Source of the DNA: Blastococcus saxobsidens DD2
GTDB lineage: Bacteria > Actinomycetota > Actinomycetes > Mycobacteriales > Geodermatophilaceae
Assembly: GCF_000284015.1 (NCBI RefSeq)
Contig: NC_016943.1
Location: 1,405,541 to 1,469,540 of the forward strand
Length of the DNA stretch: 64,000 bases
Reading direction: 5' to 3'
In this document: piece by piece, positions 42,879-50,904 of the stretch
Layout: every line of letters starts with the position of its first letter
Position numbering within the stretch: position 1 is the stretch's first letter
The notes under the pieces: generated by a model
Databases searched by the model: none
Told to the model about the DNA's origin: nothing
Seen by the model: only the letters and a program-made list of their open reading frames with translations
Program-made: the position numbers and the translations under genes

Positions 42879-42896
42879 CTGCAGTGATTCTCCAGT
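42879..42896 (-). promoter_or_regulatory. Operator candidate, copy 4 (relaxase gene)
   Basis: On the minus strand, in the direction of the relaxase gene, the sequence is ACTGGAGAATCACTGCAG. It matches copy 1 at 16 of 18 positions, ends 38 bp before the ATG and so would overlap or adjoin the promoter. This makes the relaxase part of the same regulon as the two transfer operons. Confidence 0.6.
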
Positions 42897-43112
42897 GCAC
42901 TCTTGCCGCCAGCGGCGTCTCGCCCTGAGCGACTCTGGATCGGTCCGCCGCTGATGGCTCCTGCGCCAGGAGGACGTTATTCGACGGTGTGGCCTGCGTC
43001 GCTTGAGTGCGGGGAGCGGGCCCGTGACCGGCGGTGCAGAAGGTGTGTCGGCTGGATTGTCGTTCTGCATGGTCCGAGGGGTTGCCTGCCTCGGTGTCCT
43101 GTCCGGCTGGAC

Positions 43113-43172
43113 CTTGCGAAGTCCGGACTTACCTTGCGAGTGATCTTGCGACGTCCGGAATTAGCTTGCGAG
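43113..43172 (+). repeat. Repeated TnsB-type binding sites at the left end
   Basis: Two copies of a 28-bp unit (43113-43140 and 43145-43172) differ at only three positions. Each unit has CTTGCGA at both edges around a GTCCGGA core, so CTTGCGA occurs four times at spacings of 20, 12 and 20 bp. This is the arrangement expected for several transposase protomers at a Tn7-type end. They lie directly upstream of tnsA and may also control its promoter. Confidence 0.65.
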
Positions 43173-43215
43173 TCGCTACCGGGATCGGGCCGACCGCTGG
43201 CGAACACTGTGACGG

Positions 43216-43977
43216 GTGACACAGTCACCTCGGGCGGCGGAGGCCGCTGACTCACTGCGCGCGGACGGTTTTCAGGTCGGCTACCTGACCGAGGACGGCG
43301 CCGAGCTCCGGGTGCCGTTGGCCGAGGCGTGGACGGTGGCGTTCGAGCACGGAACGCCGGTGCGCCGGTTCGTATCGCGCAAGGGGCAGCGGCACCTGAG
43401 CGGGCTGTGGTGGTCTTCGTCAACCGGCGGCCACGTGGGCTTCGAGTCCTGGCTCGAGCGCGACAACTTGATGTGGCTGGACTTCGACCCGACCGTGGTC
43501 GGCATCGCATCCCAGCCGTTCTGGCTGCGCTGGACCGGCGAGGCGGGCGAGCAGGCATCGCACGCACCGGACTTCTTCGCCCGGCGGGCGGACGGCTCGG
43601 CGGTGGTCATCGACTGCCGGCCGGTGGAGCGTCGCAAGCCGCGGGACGTGGCGAAGTTCGACGCGACCGCGAGGGCGTGCGCGCTGGTCGGCTGGGAGTA
43701 CCGGCTGCTCGGCGCCCCGGAGGCGGTCGAGACCGAGAACGTGCGCTGGCTGGCCGGCTACCGGCATCCTCGGCACCGGCTGCCGGAGAGCGTCGAGGCG
43801 CTGCGGCGGGTGTTCGCGACGCCAACGCCGTTGATGGCCGGTGCGGAGGCGGCGGGCGACCCGATCGCGGTGCTGCCGGTGCTGTTTCACCTGCTGTGGT
43901 CGCACGAGTTGACCGCGGACGTGTCGGTGCCGCTGCATCCGGAGACGCTGGTGAGTCCCGCGGCGGGCACGCGATGA
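43216..43977 (+). CDS. tnsA: TnsA-like transposon endonuclease
   Basis: A 253-residue protein starting at GTG 43216. The TnsA nuclease core is visible: GFESWLERDNLMWLDFDP (catalytic Glu), ASHAPDFFARRADG (Asp) and VVIDCRPVERRKPRDVAK. In classical TnsA the last strand carries a QxK motif, whereas here the lysine position reads arginine (DCRP). The same variation is, as I recall, usual for actinobacterial TnsA-like proteins. It cuts the 5' strands at the transposon ends so that movement is cut-and-paste. It is coupled to tnsB by ATGA. Confidence 0.82.
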   Translation: MTQSPRAAEAADSLRADGFQVGYLTEDGAELRVPLAEAWTVAFEHGTPVRRFVSRKGQRHLSGLWWSSSTGGHVGFESWLERDNLMWLDFDPTVVGIASQPFWLRWTGEAGEQASHAPDFFARRADGSAVVIDCRPVERRKPRDVAKFDATARACALVGWEYRLLGAPEAVETENVRWLAGYRHPRHRLPESVEALRRVFATPTPLMAGAEAAGDPIAVLPVLFHLLWSHELTADVSVPLHPETLVSPAAGTR

Positions 43978-46019
43978 CGCCGGGACGGGCCGCGGTGCTG
44001 CGGCCGGGCGACCGGGTGCACTTCGACGGCGGCGAGCACCAGGTCATCGCGCTGGCCGGCACGTCGGTGCGGCTGCGCGCGGGCGACGGCACCGAGCAGG
44101 TGGTGCTTGCCGGCTACCTGCTGGCCTCCCCGGAGTTCGCGGTCATCGGCGGCGCGCCGGCGCCGGCGGTGCAGCCGTTCGGGCTGCTCGACCGGCTGCC
44201 GGCCGGCGTGCTGGAGGCGGCGCGGGAGTGGGAACGCCAGGTGGTGGAGGTGGAGACCGGGCTGCCGCCGAACCCGCCGTCCGGCGCGGTCCCGCGGGCG
44301 GGCTATGACCCGGCGACCACGACGCTGCGCCAGCGCGAGGAGGCGAAGGCGGCCGAGCTCGCGGTCAGCGTTCGCACAGTGCAACTGCGCCGGGCCCGCT
44401 ACGCCCGGCAGGGCCTGTGGGGACTGGTGGACCAGCGGGCGGCGCGGGAGTGGGAAGCGACCGGACGGGTGGATGCGCGGCTGGTTGAGGCGGTCCGGGA
44501 GGTCATCGAGGCGGAGACCGACACCTCGACCGGCACCCGGTCGCGGCTGATCCGCCGGGCGGCCAAGGCGGTCGAGGCCACCCACGGGCCCGGGGTGGTG
44601 CCGCTGCCGGGCCGGACGACGTTCTACCGGCTGATCGACGTCCTGGCCGCCGGCCGGCACACGTTCGGCTCGGCGGTCACCCGCAGGCAGACCGCCAACC
44701 GCCCACCGGGGGTGTTCACCCCCAGCCACGCCGCCCGGCCGGGGGCGCAGGTGCAGATCGACTCCACCCCGATCGACGTGCTGGTGCTGCTGGACAACGG
44801 GACCCCGGTGCGCGCCGATCTGACGATCGCGGTCGACGTCGCCTCCCGCACCATCTGCGCGGCGGTGCTGCGCCCGGTCGGCACCAAGGCGGTGGACGCG
44901 GCGCTGCTGCTGGCCCGGATGCTGGTGCCCGAGCCGATGCGGCCGGGCTGGCCGGTGGCGCTACGGATGGCCGCCTCCCGGCTGCCGCACGCCCGGCTGG
45001 TCGACATCGACGCGCGGATGCAGTTGGCCGCGGCCCGGCCGGTGATCGTGCCGGACACCATCGTGATCGACGGCGGCAAGGTGTTCCTCTCCGACACGTT
45101 CACCCGCGCCTGCGCCCGGCTGGGCGTCTCGGTGCAGCGGGCGAGGCCGCGGACGCCGACGGACAAGCCGATCGTCGAGACGACATTCGAGGCGATCAAT
45201 TCTCTGTTCTGCCAGCACGTGGCCTCCTACACCGGCTACAACACCACGCTGCGGGGCACGGATGCGACCGGCGCCTGGACGCTGCCGGAGCTGCAGGACC
45301 TGCTCGATGAGTGGCTGCTGGCCGGCTGGCAGACCCGCCCGCACGACGCGTTGCGTGACCCGCTGGCACCGCGGCGGGCGCTCTCGCCGAATGAGATGTA
45401 TGCCGCGCTGGTCGCCGCCGCTGGCTACCTGCCGCTGACGCTGGCCGGGGAGGACTACCTGGAGCTGCTGCCGGTGGCCTGGCGGGCGATCAACGCCTAC
45501 GGCATCCGGATCGGCTACCGCACCTACGACAGTCCTGAGCTGGGCCCGTGGCGGCAGCAGCACTCCGGGGTCACCGCCCGCCGCGGGTTGTGGGAGGTGC
45601 ACTACGACCCTTATGACGCCACGCACGTGTTCGTGCGCACCGCCGAGGGCTGGCTGACGGTGCCGTGGACCCACCTGCCAATGGTCTCGGCGCCGTTCGC
45701 CGAGTTCACCTGGCGGCACGCCCGGCGCCTCGCCGCCGAGGCAGGTCGGGACGACACCAACGAGACCGAGGTCGCCCGGGTGCTCGATGACCTGCTCACC
45801 CGGGCGCAGGCCGGCCCGGTGGACAAGGTCAGCGACCGGATCGCCGCCCGCACCCGGGTCGCCGCGGCCGCGCACAGCCCCCCATCCCGGGACGATGACG
45901 CGGACGCGGACACCGCCGCGCCGGAGGACGTCGAGCGGGATGACGGCCGCGACGGGCGGCTGGCCACGGTGATCCCGTTCGGGGTCTTCGATGCCGACGC
46001 GGAGGCCGACCGGTGGTGA
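43974..46019 (+). CDS. tnsB: TnsB/TniA-like DDE transposase
   Basis: A 681-residue protein. An N-terminal beta-rich and HTH region (residues 1-250, with SVRTVQLRRARYARQGLWGL) precedes the rve integrase core. The core has VQIDSTPIDVLVLLDNG (first Asp near 261), PDTIVIDGGKVFLSD (second Asp near 363) and TDKPIVETTFEAINSL (Glu near 402). A Mu-transposase-type C-terminal beta-barrel follows (VHYDPYDATHVFV). It cuts and joins the 3' ends. The C-terminal acidic tail probably contacts the ATPase TnsC. It overlaps tnsC by 7 bp. Confidence 0.88.
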   Translation: MTPGRAAVLRPGDRVHFDGGEHQVIALAGTSVRLRAGDGTEQVVLAGYLLASPEFAVIGGAPAPAVQPFGLLDRLPAGVLEAAREWERQVVEVETGLPPNPPSGAVPRAGYDPATTTLRQREEAKAAELAVSVRTVQLRRARYARQGLWGLVDQRAAREWEATGRVDARLVEAVREVIEAETDTSTGTRSRLIRRAAKAVEATHGPGVVPLPGRTTFYRLIDVLAAGRHTFGSAVTRRQTANRPPGVFTPSHAARPGAQVQIDSTPIDVLVLLDNGTPVRADLTIAVDVASRTICAAVLRPVGTKAVDAALLLARMLVPEPMRPGWPVALRMAASRLPHARLVDIDARMQLAAARPVIVPDTIVIDGGKVFLSDTFTRACARLGVSVQRARPRTPTDKPIVETTFEAINSLFCQHVASYTGYNTTLRGTDATGAWTLPELQDLLDEWLLAGWQTRPHDALRDPLAPRRALSPNEMYAALVAAAGYLPLTLAGEDYLELLPVAWRAINAYGIRIGYRTYDSPELGPWRQQHSGVTARRGLWEVHYDPYDATHVFVRTAEGWLTVPWTHLPMVSAPFAEFTWRHARRLAAEAGRDDTNETEVARVLDDLLTRAQAGPVDKVSDRIAARTRVAAAAHSPPSRDDDADADTAAPEDVERDDGRDGRLATVIPFGVFDADAEADRW

Positions 46020-47083
46020 CCGACCCCGACGGCGGCATCGACCCGGGCGGGGTCGAGGATCCGCTGACCACCAAGGAGGGCTGGCGCCGCTTCGTCGACC
46101 GGCAGCCGAGCCCGCCGGCGCTGCTCGAGACCGCGGCGCTGGCCGGGCTGCCACCCCGGCAGCGGGAGGCCTACGACCAGGCGCGGCGGGACTACCACGC
46201 CGACCTGCCGCTGGCGAACACCCCGACGATCCAGCAGCTGATCGCCACCGCACGGCTACTGGTCCAGCTCAACCGGCACCAGATCTCCGCCCGCCGCGGG
46301 GTGATCGTCTCCGGCGCCTCCGGGACCGGGAAGACGACCGCGCTGACCCAGCTGGGGCGCACCCACGAGCGGCGCACCCGCCGGCGCTTTCCCGAGGATG
46401 AGCACCGGCTGCCGGTGCTCTACGTGACCGTCCCGCCGGCGGCGACCGCGCGGATGCTGGCCGTGGAGTTCGCCCGCTTCCTCGGCCTGAGCTTCACCGC
46501 CCGGGCGAACCTCACCGACGTCACCGAGGCGGTCTGCACCACCGCCACCCGCACCCGCGTGGAGCTGGTCTGCGTCGACGAGCTGCACAATCTCAACCTG
46601 GCCACCCGCGCCGGCGCGGAAGTCTCCGACCAGCTGAAGTACTTCGCCGAGCGGCTGCCGGCCACCTTCTGCTACGCCGGCATCGACGTGGAGGCGCAGG
46701 GCCTGTTCGCCGGCGTTCGCGGCCGGCAGATCGCCGGCCGGTTCACCGTCATCCCGGCCACCGCGTTCGCCTACGGCACCACCGAGCAACGCGAACAGTG
46801 GCGCGCGCTGATCGCCACCATGGACGGCACCCTGCGGCTGCACCGCCACCGCCCCGGTGACCTGCTCGCCCTCGAGGAGCACCTCTACCGGCGCAGCGGC
46901 GGGATGATCGGCAGCCTCTCGCAGCTGGTCCGCGGCGCGGCGATCCTGGCCATCGAGGACGGCAGCGAACGCATCACCCGCGAGCTGCTCGAGACCGTCC
47001 CGGTCGACTACGCCGCCGAACGCGCCGCCACCCCGCCCCGGGCGGTCGGCAACCGGGGCGGCCGGAAGCAGGCCGCGGGCTGA
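46013..47083 (+). CDS. tnsC: TnsC/TniB-like AAA ATPase
   Basis: A 356-residue AAA protein beginning at GTG 46013 (or GTG 46016). Walker A is VSGASGTGKTTALTQL near 100-115, and Walker B VELVCVDELHNLNL near 183-196. Sensor-type LPATFCYAGIDVEAQGLF and the C-terminal YRRSGGMIGSLSQLVRGA follow. It recruits the transposase to target sites marked by TniQ and prevents insertion near existing copies. Start-stop overlap on both sides fits a fixed stoichiometry. Confidence 0.88.
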   Translation: MVTDPDGGIDPGGVEDPLTTKEGWRRFVDRQPSPPALLETAALAGLPPRQREAYDQARRDYHADLPLANTPTIQQLIATARLLVQLNRHQISARRGVIVSGASGTGKTTALTQLGRTHERRTRRRFPEDEHRLPVLYVTVPPAATARMLAVEFARFLGLSFTARANLTDVTEAVCTTATRTRVELVCVDELHNLNLATRAGAEVSDQLKYFAERLPATFCYAGIDVEAQGLFAGVRGRQIAGRFTVIPATAFAYGTTEQREQWRALIATMDGTLRLHRHRPGDLLALEEHLYRRSGGMIGSLSQLVRGAAILAIEDGSERITRELLETVPVDYAAERAATPPRAVGNRGGRKQAAG

Positions 47084-48276
47084 TGCCCCCGCTCCGGTTG
47101 CCGATCCCGGTCCCGCCGGCCCGGCACGAGACGCTGGCCTCCTACCTTGCGCGGCTGGCGAACCTGCACGGGATGGCGCCGCGCGAGCTCTGGGAGCCGA
47201 TCAGCACCCCCCGCCCCGGATCCGCCCGGCGCGACGCCCTCGCGGATCGGCTCGCCGCTCTCACCGGCCGCCCAACCTCACACCTCGCCGGGGCGCTGCC
47301 CGAGTTGCGCGACCCGCCGCCAGACTGGGCCGCGTGGCGGCACCAGCCCCAGCCCGGCTGCCCCCGCTGCGACGCCCGGCACGGCGGGGGAGCGGTGGCC
47401 CGACTGCTGCCGCACCACCGCTACGTCTGCACCCGCCACCGGTACTGGATCGGGCCCCCGGACGCCGGCCAGCCGGCCACCGCTCTCGGCGACAACCTCG
47501 ACGACGACCTCGACGACGTCGTCTGCGCCCAGCGGCGCCACCTGAGGCTGCTGCGCCGACACGGGCCGGCGGCGACCTTCGACGCGGTGCTGACCGGGTT
47601 CCTCATCTGCGGGCACCTGTGGGCCGACCGACCCGACGCCGACACAGTCTCCTGGCAGCTCCGATGGGAGGGCCGCACGAAGCTACTCATCCCCGTCGGA
47701 GCAGAGGCGGTGACGTTCAGCGCCTCCCGGCTGTTCGCCGCGGTATATCCCGAAGCCGTCACCCTCGCGGCGGTGCTCGCCTCACCGGCCTGGCGGCGGC
47801 TGGCCAGCGGCAGCCCCGAGCAGCAGCGGCGGTTCCGCACCGAGATCGGCCGCCTGCTCGCCCACCCCGGCTATCAGCCGCCCGACGGCGGCGACGCGAT
47901 CGCGCACTGGATGAAATACGACAGCCACCGCCCGCCGAGCCGACCCGAGAAGCTCTTCCCGGACACCCGCGAGTACGGCGCGCTCCGCCCGGCTGGGGCC
48001 AGCGCCCAGAGCCAGGCCCGGACCGACCGCAGCGCCTACTGGTTCGGCATCAACCGGCGCGGCGGCAGCACCCTCCTGCACCACCGCCACATCCGCCCAG
48101 TCCTGATCCGCGACTGGTCACCCAGGATGGACGGGATCACCGCCACGATCTTCGCCAGCAGCACCACGATCGACCTGCATCGCAAGCCGGAGTCAAGGCT
48201 CGACATCGCCGACTCGACGCTACCCACGGAAGACGCCAGCGGCCGCCTGGTCACCGAAAGTGCAACCTTGACCTGA
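47083..48276 (+). CDS. tniQ: TniQ-family target-selection protein
   Basis: A 397-residue protein. The N-terminus HETLASYLARLANLHGMAPR is the conserved TniQ start. A zinc site follows: GCPRCDARHGG (near 92) and VCTRHRYWIG (near 115), giving Cys/His ligands. The second half is helical, with QLRWEGRTKLLIPVG and AHWMKYDSHRPPSRPEKLFP. TniQ connects the TnsC ATPase to a target. No separate TnsD/TnsE or CRISPR genes are present, so this single protein must provide target choice. Confidence 0.82.
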   Translation: MPPLRLPIPVPPARHETLASYLARLANLHGMAPRELWEPISTPRPGSARRDALADRLAALTGRPTSHLAGALPELRDPPPDWAAWRHQPQPGCPRCDARHGGGAVARLLPHHRYVCTRHRYWIGPPDAGQPATALGDNLDDDLDDVVCAQRRHLRLLRRHGPAATFDAVLTGFLICGHLWADRPDADTVSWQLRWEGRTKLLIPVGAEAVTFSASRLFAAVYPEAVTLAAVLASPAWRRLASGSPEQQRRFRTEIGRLLAHPGYQPPDGGDAIAHWMKYDSHRPPSRPEKLFPDTREYGALRPAGASAQSQARTDRSAYWFGINRRGGSTLLHHRHIRPVLIRDWSPRMDGITATIFASSTTIDLHRKPESRLDIADSTLPTEDASGRLVTESATLT

Positions 48277-48362
48277 ACAAGATCCGCTCGGGCTGTTCGG
48301 ATCTACCTTGCGAACCGCAGGTCAGGGACGCCACCCAGCGCAATCTTCGACTGAACAGGACA

Positions 48363-49104
48363 CTCGGCGGCTGCGCAGATCTCCGCCTCGGCCGGAGAGA
48401 CCGGCGTGATGTCTGGTGCGGCCGACGAGGTGTGCCGATCGGTGTCGACCGTTGCCTCGTGCGCTTCGGAGAGAATGAGCGCCTCAAGCCACGAACGTCA
48501 GGCGGCCAGCCCAGCAAGGAGATCGGCGACCTCATCAAGGTCATTACCGCGAGGGCGTCTCGGGAGCGGCCAGCTCTACGACCTAGGTCGTGGGCCGCTG
48601 TGCGTTTGCGGTCGACGCAGCTGTCGAGGATGGCATCAACCCGCGTGCCGCCGTCGGGCTGCTTCCCCTACTGACCGGCCATGGAGGTGGGCAGGGTCGC
48701 GACGAGACGGCCACCTATTCCGGCGTCGGGACTGCTGCTCGGGTCGCCACGGACCGTCGCCGGCGGCTCGTGGTCCACGGACTGCTCGCCGTGACGCTTC
48801 ACCGACACCACGATGTCGTCCGACCGTCGGTCGCTGAACCGTCGAGTCGGAGGTCGGACGCGGCCGGCATGAGGGAGACTGTCGGGTGTGGTCGGCGATA
48901 GGCAGGAGAGTGCTGGGCCCGTCGCGAGCGCGATGTGGTGACCTCGGTCCACAGGTCGACGATGGGCTTCTGCCGGTCCAGCGTCGCTGTCCTGGCTTCC
49001 GGTCCACGTAAGCAGAACGCTGGTACCGACACGCATTCCACCGGCCGATGCGGTGTTGCTTCGTCTCGCTCTCTCGCCGCTTATGGGCGACGAGGCGGTG
49101 AGAT
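48363..49104. other. 742-bp gap right of the Tn7-like element
   Basis: No convincing gene. One plus-strand frame reads RTSGGQPSKEIGDLIKVITA to a stop at 48674 and has no start or recognised family. It might be the 3' relic of a gene present before the transposon landed, because it is open back to the target duplication. The end of the gap holds the promoter of the methyltransferase operon, with a start at GTG 49105. Confidence 0.4.
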
Positions 49105-50904
49105 GTGACCGTCGTTGAGCGTCTGATCCAGGGCGATCCATTCCCAGACCTGCTCGCCGGTGCTTCTGCGATGGACAGTCCGCTCGCGTCCGTGATCGAC
49201 GAAAGATCGATGCGGGATGTCCTGGATTGGGTCGGATCGCGTGACGAGCTGACCGAAAGGATCGGGGATGTCCCCGGTGCCACCGAGGCGCAACACGTAT
49301 ATCTGACGCGCTTGTCGGCGATCATTATGTCGTTCCTTGAGTCGTCCGCCGCGCCGGGACCGCTGTTGGAGGCGTTACGACCTGCGTCGTCGGTTCCCGT
49401 TCCGGAGTTGGTCCGCAGCTCAATTCGTGACCTGTTGGATGCGGACGCCGTCGCGTCCCTCGCGATGATCTATGCCCGGACGGTGTCGGCGCCGAATCGG
49501 CGGGCGCTCGGTACGTTCTTCACCCCTCGAGTCGAGGCCGCCTCGATGGTGGAAAATTACGCGAGGAAACACGCCGCGCCACGCTGCGTCGTCGATGTGG
49601 GTGCTGGAGTGGGAGTGTTTACGGACGCTGCCGGTCGACAGTGGCCGGATGCGTCGGTCCACGCTGTCGACATCAACCCTGTCACACTGGGGCTGCAAGC
49701 GATCGCTCGATCCGCGGACAGTCTGGGCAATGTTGAACTGTGCCTTGCGGACTACGCATCCTGGCTGGCGGGATTCCGCCCGGACGGGCCGACTCTTTAC
49801 CTGGGGAATCCGCCTTACACCCGCTGGCAACTCATCCCGCCGGATCGCAGAGAGGCGCTCGTCGCCGCGACCGGGAACCTCGTAGGCTCCAGGGCGAACC
49901 TGTCGACACTATTCCTCGCCATGACCCTTAAGAAGTTGCGAAGCGAGGACGGCCTGTGCCTCATTGTCCCTGCCGCCTGGATGAGCGCGCAGTACGCCCG
50001 CGAGCTTCGCGCAAACGTACGAGAACAACACCACCGACTTGTGACGCTGCGGCTCGCAGACTCATGGCGGTTTGACAACGCGATCGTCGACGCGGTGGTC
50101 GTGCAGATCGGACCCGAAGCCACTTCACCGCAGCCGTTCGTCATCACCGACTGGCCGGGTGTCGCAGCGGTTCAGGAAGTACGTGAGCGGGACGACGGCT
50201 CTGCGCCGTTCACTCGGCTCCGGACCGACCGGTCCTCGCCAGCACGGGCGGCGGCGGGGGACGATATGTGCCTTGGTGACGTGGCGGTGGTGACGCGGGG
50301 TACCGCGACCGGGGCCAACCACTTCTTCCTACTCGACGGGCCGAGATCACTTGCCCTGGGTATCGGCGACCGGTGGCTCACCCCGGTCATCAGGCGCCTG
50401 CGACCAGGAGCGACGCCCGAGGCGCCCAACGCCGAGTTCTCGTCGATGCTGCTCCTCGAAGGCTACGGTCGAGGAGACGATCCACATGTCGAGGCTGCGC
50501 TCACCCGAGCGGAGGCCGCCGACGTCCACCTCGGTCACCTGTGCGCCAAACGTCGTCGCTGGTTCGACCTCTCATCAGAAGTGCAACGGCCCGATGTGGC
50601 GATCTCGGCACTGAGCAAGGCGCGGTTCCACCTCTACGCGAACGAGTCAAGATGTGGCATCACTAACAACCTCTTCGGTCTGACCTGGCGTGATGGGGTG
50701 GAGGAGCGGACCAAGATGGCCATCGTGTCTTGGCTTCGTAGCGCGACCGGGCAGGCCGCACTCGTGGAGAGCTCGTCAGTCGAGGCCGACGGCCTCCGAC
50801 GTCTGAGCCCGCGTGCGCTAGGTGCTGTCCGCGTTCCGACGGCGAGGTGCGTCGAGGACCGCGCACCGGACTTGGTCGTCCCACAGAGCGGAGGCCCGCG
50901 ATGA
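49105..50904 (+). CDS. N6-adenine DNA methyltransferase with target-recognition region
   Basis: A 599-residue protein starting at GTG 49105. The N-terminal 130 residues are helical. The Eco57I/type IIG-like methyltransferase core follows: ALGTFFTPRVEAASMVENYA (motif X, about 134-153), CVVDVGAGVGVFTDAAG (motif I, SAM binding), VHAVDINP and TLYLGNPPYTRWQL (motif IV, catalytic NPPY at 235-238). The C-terminal half holds LGDVAVVTRGTATGANHFFL, typical of a target-recognition domain. No nuclease domain is visible. It overlaps the next gene by ATGA and is the first gene of a four-gene operon. It could mark self DNA for the system or modify it regulatorily. Confidence 0.85.
   Translation: MTVVERLIQGDPFPDLLAGASAMDSPLASVIDERSMRDVLDWVGSRDELTERIGDVPGATEAQHVYLTRLSAIIMSFLESSAAPGPLLEALRPASSVPVPELVRSSIRDLLDADAVASLAMIYARTVSAPNRRALGTFFTPRVEAASMVENYARKHAAPRCVVDVGAGVGVFTDAAGRQWPDASVHAVDINPVTLGLQAIARSADSLGNVELCLADYASWLAGFRPDGPTLYLGNPPYTRWQLIPPDRREALVAATGNLVGSRANLSTLFLAMTLKKLRSEDGLCLIVPAAWMSAQYARELRANVREQHHRLVTLRLADSWRFDNAIVDAVVVQIGPEATSPQPFVITDWPGVAAVQEVRERDDGSAPFTRLRTDRSSPARAAAGDDMCLGDVAVVTRGTATGANHFFLLDGPRSLALGIGDRWLTPVIRRLRPGATPEAPNAEFSSMLLLEGYGRGDDPHVEAALTRAEAADVHLGHLCAKRRRWFDLSSEVQRPDVAISALSKARFHLYANESRCGITNNLFGLTWRDGVEERTKMAIVSWLRSATGQAALVESSSVEADGLRRLSPRALGAVRVPTARCVEDRAPDLVVPQSGGPR

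Larger units (their letters stand above)
43095..48362 (+). mobile_element. Complete cargo-free Tn7-like transposon, 5268 bp
   Basis: Both ends begin TGTCCTGT. The left reads TGTCCTGTCCGGCTGGACC and the right, inward on the other strand, TGTCCTGTTCAGTCGAAGA, each followed by a TTGCG core. The flanking 5-bp sequences are identical, CTCGG at 43090-43094 and at 48363-48367. That is the target duplication size of Tn7 relatives. Inside are only tnsA, tnsB, tnsC and tniQ in one coupled operon. Repeated CTTGCGA motifs near the left end are likely transposase-binding sites. Confidence 0.92.

Noticed and set aside
37345..42900. Longer relaxase N-terminus beginning at 42900
   Set aside because: The extra 20 residues cover the operator candidate and do not resemble relaxases, which begin with an MxxxKLTAGDGYxYL pattern at ATG 42840.
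43113..43172. CRISPR-like direct repeats
   Set aside because: Only two 28-bp units with a 4-bp spacer; their place at a Tn7-type end and the CTTGCGA sub-repeats indicate transposase-binding sites.
48406..48837. 143-codon plus-strand frame right of the Tn7-like element
   Set aside because: Composition (Arg/Ser/Cys-rich), lack of ribosome site and no recognisable motif; left unannotated.
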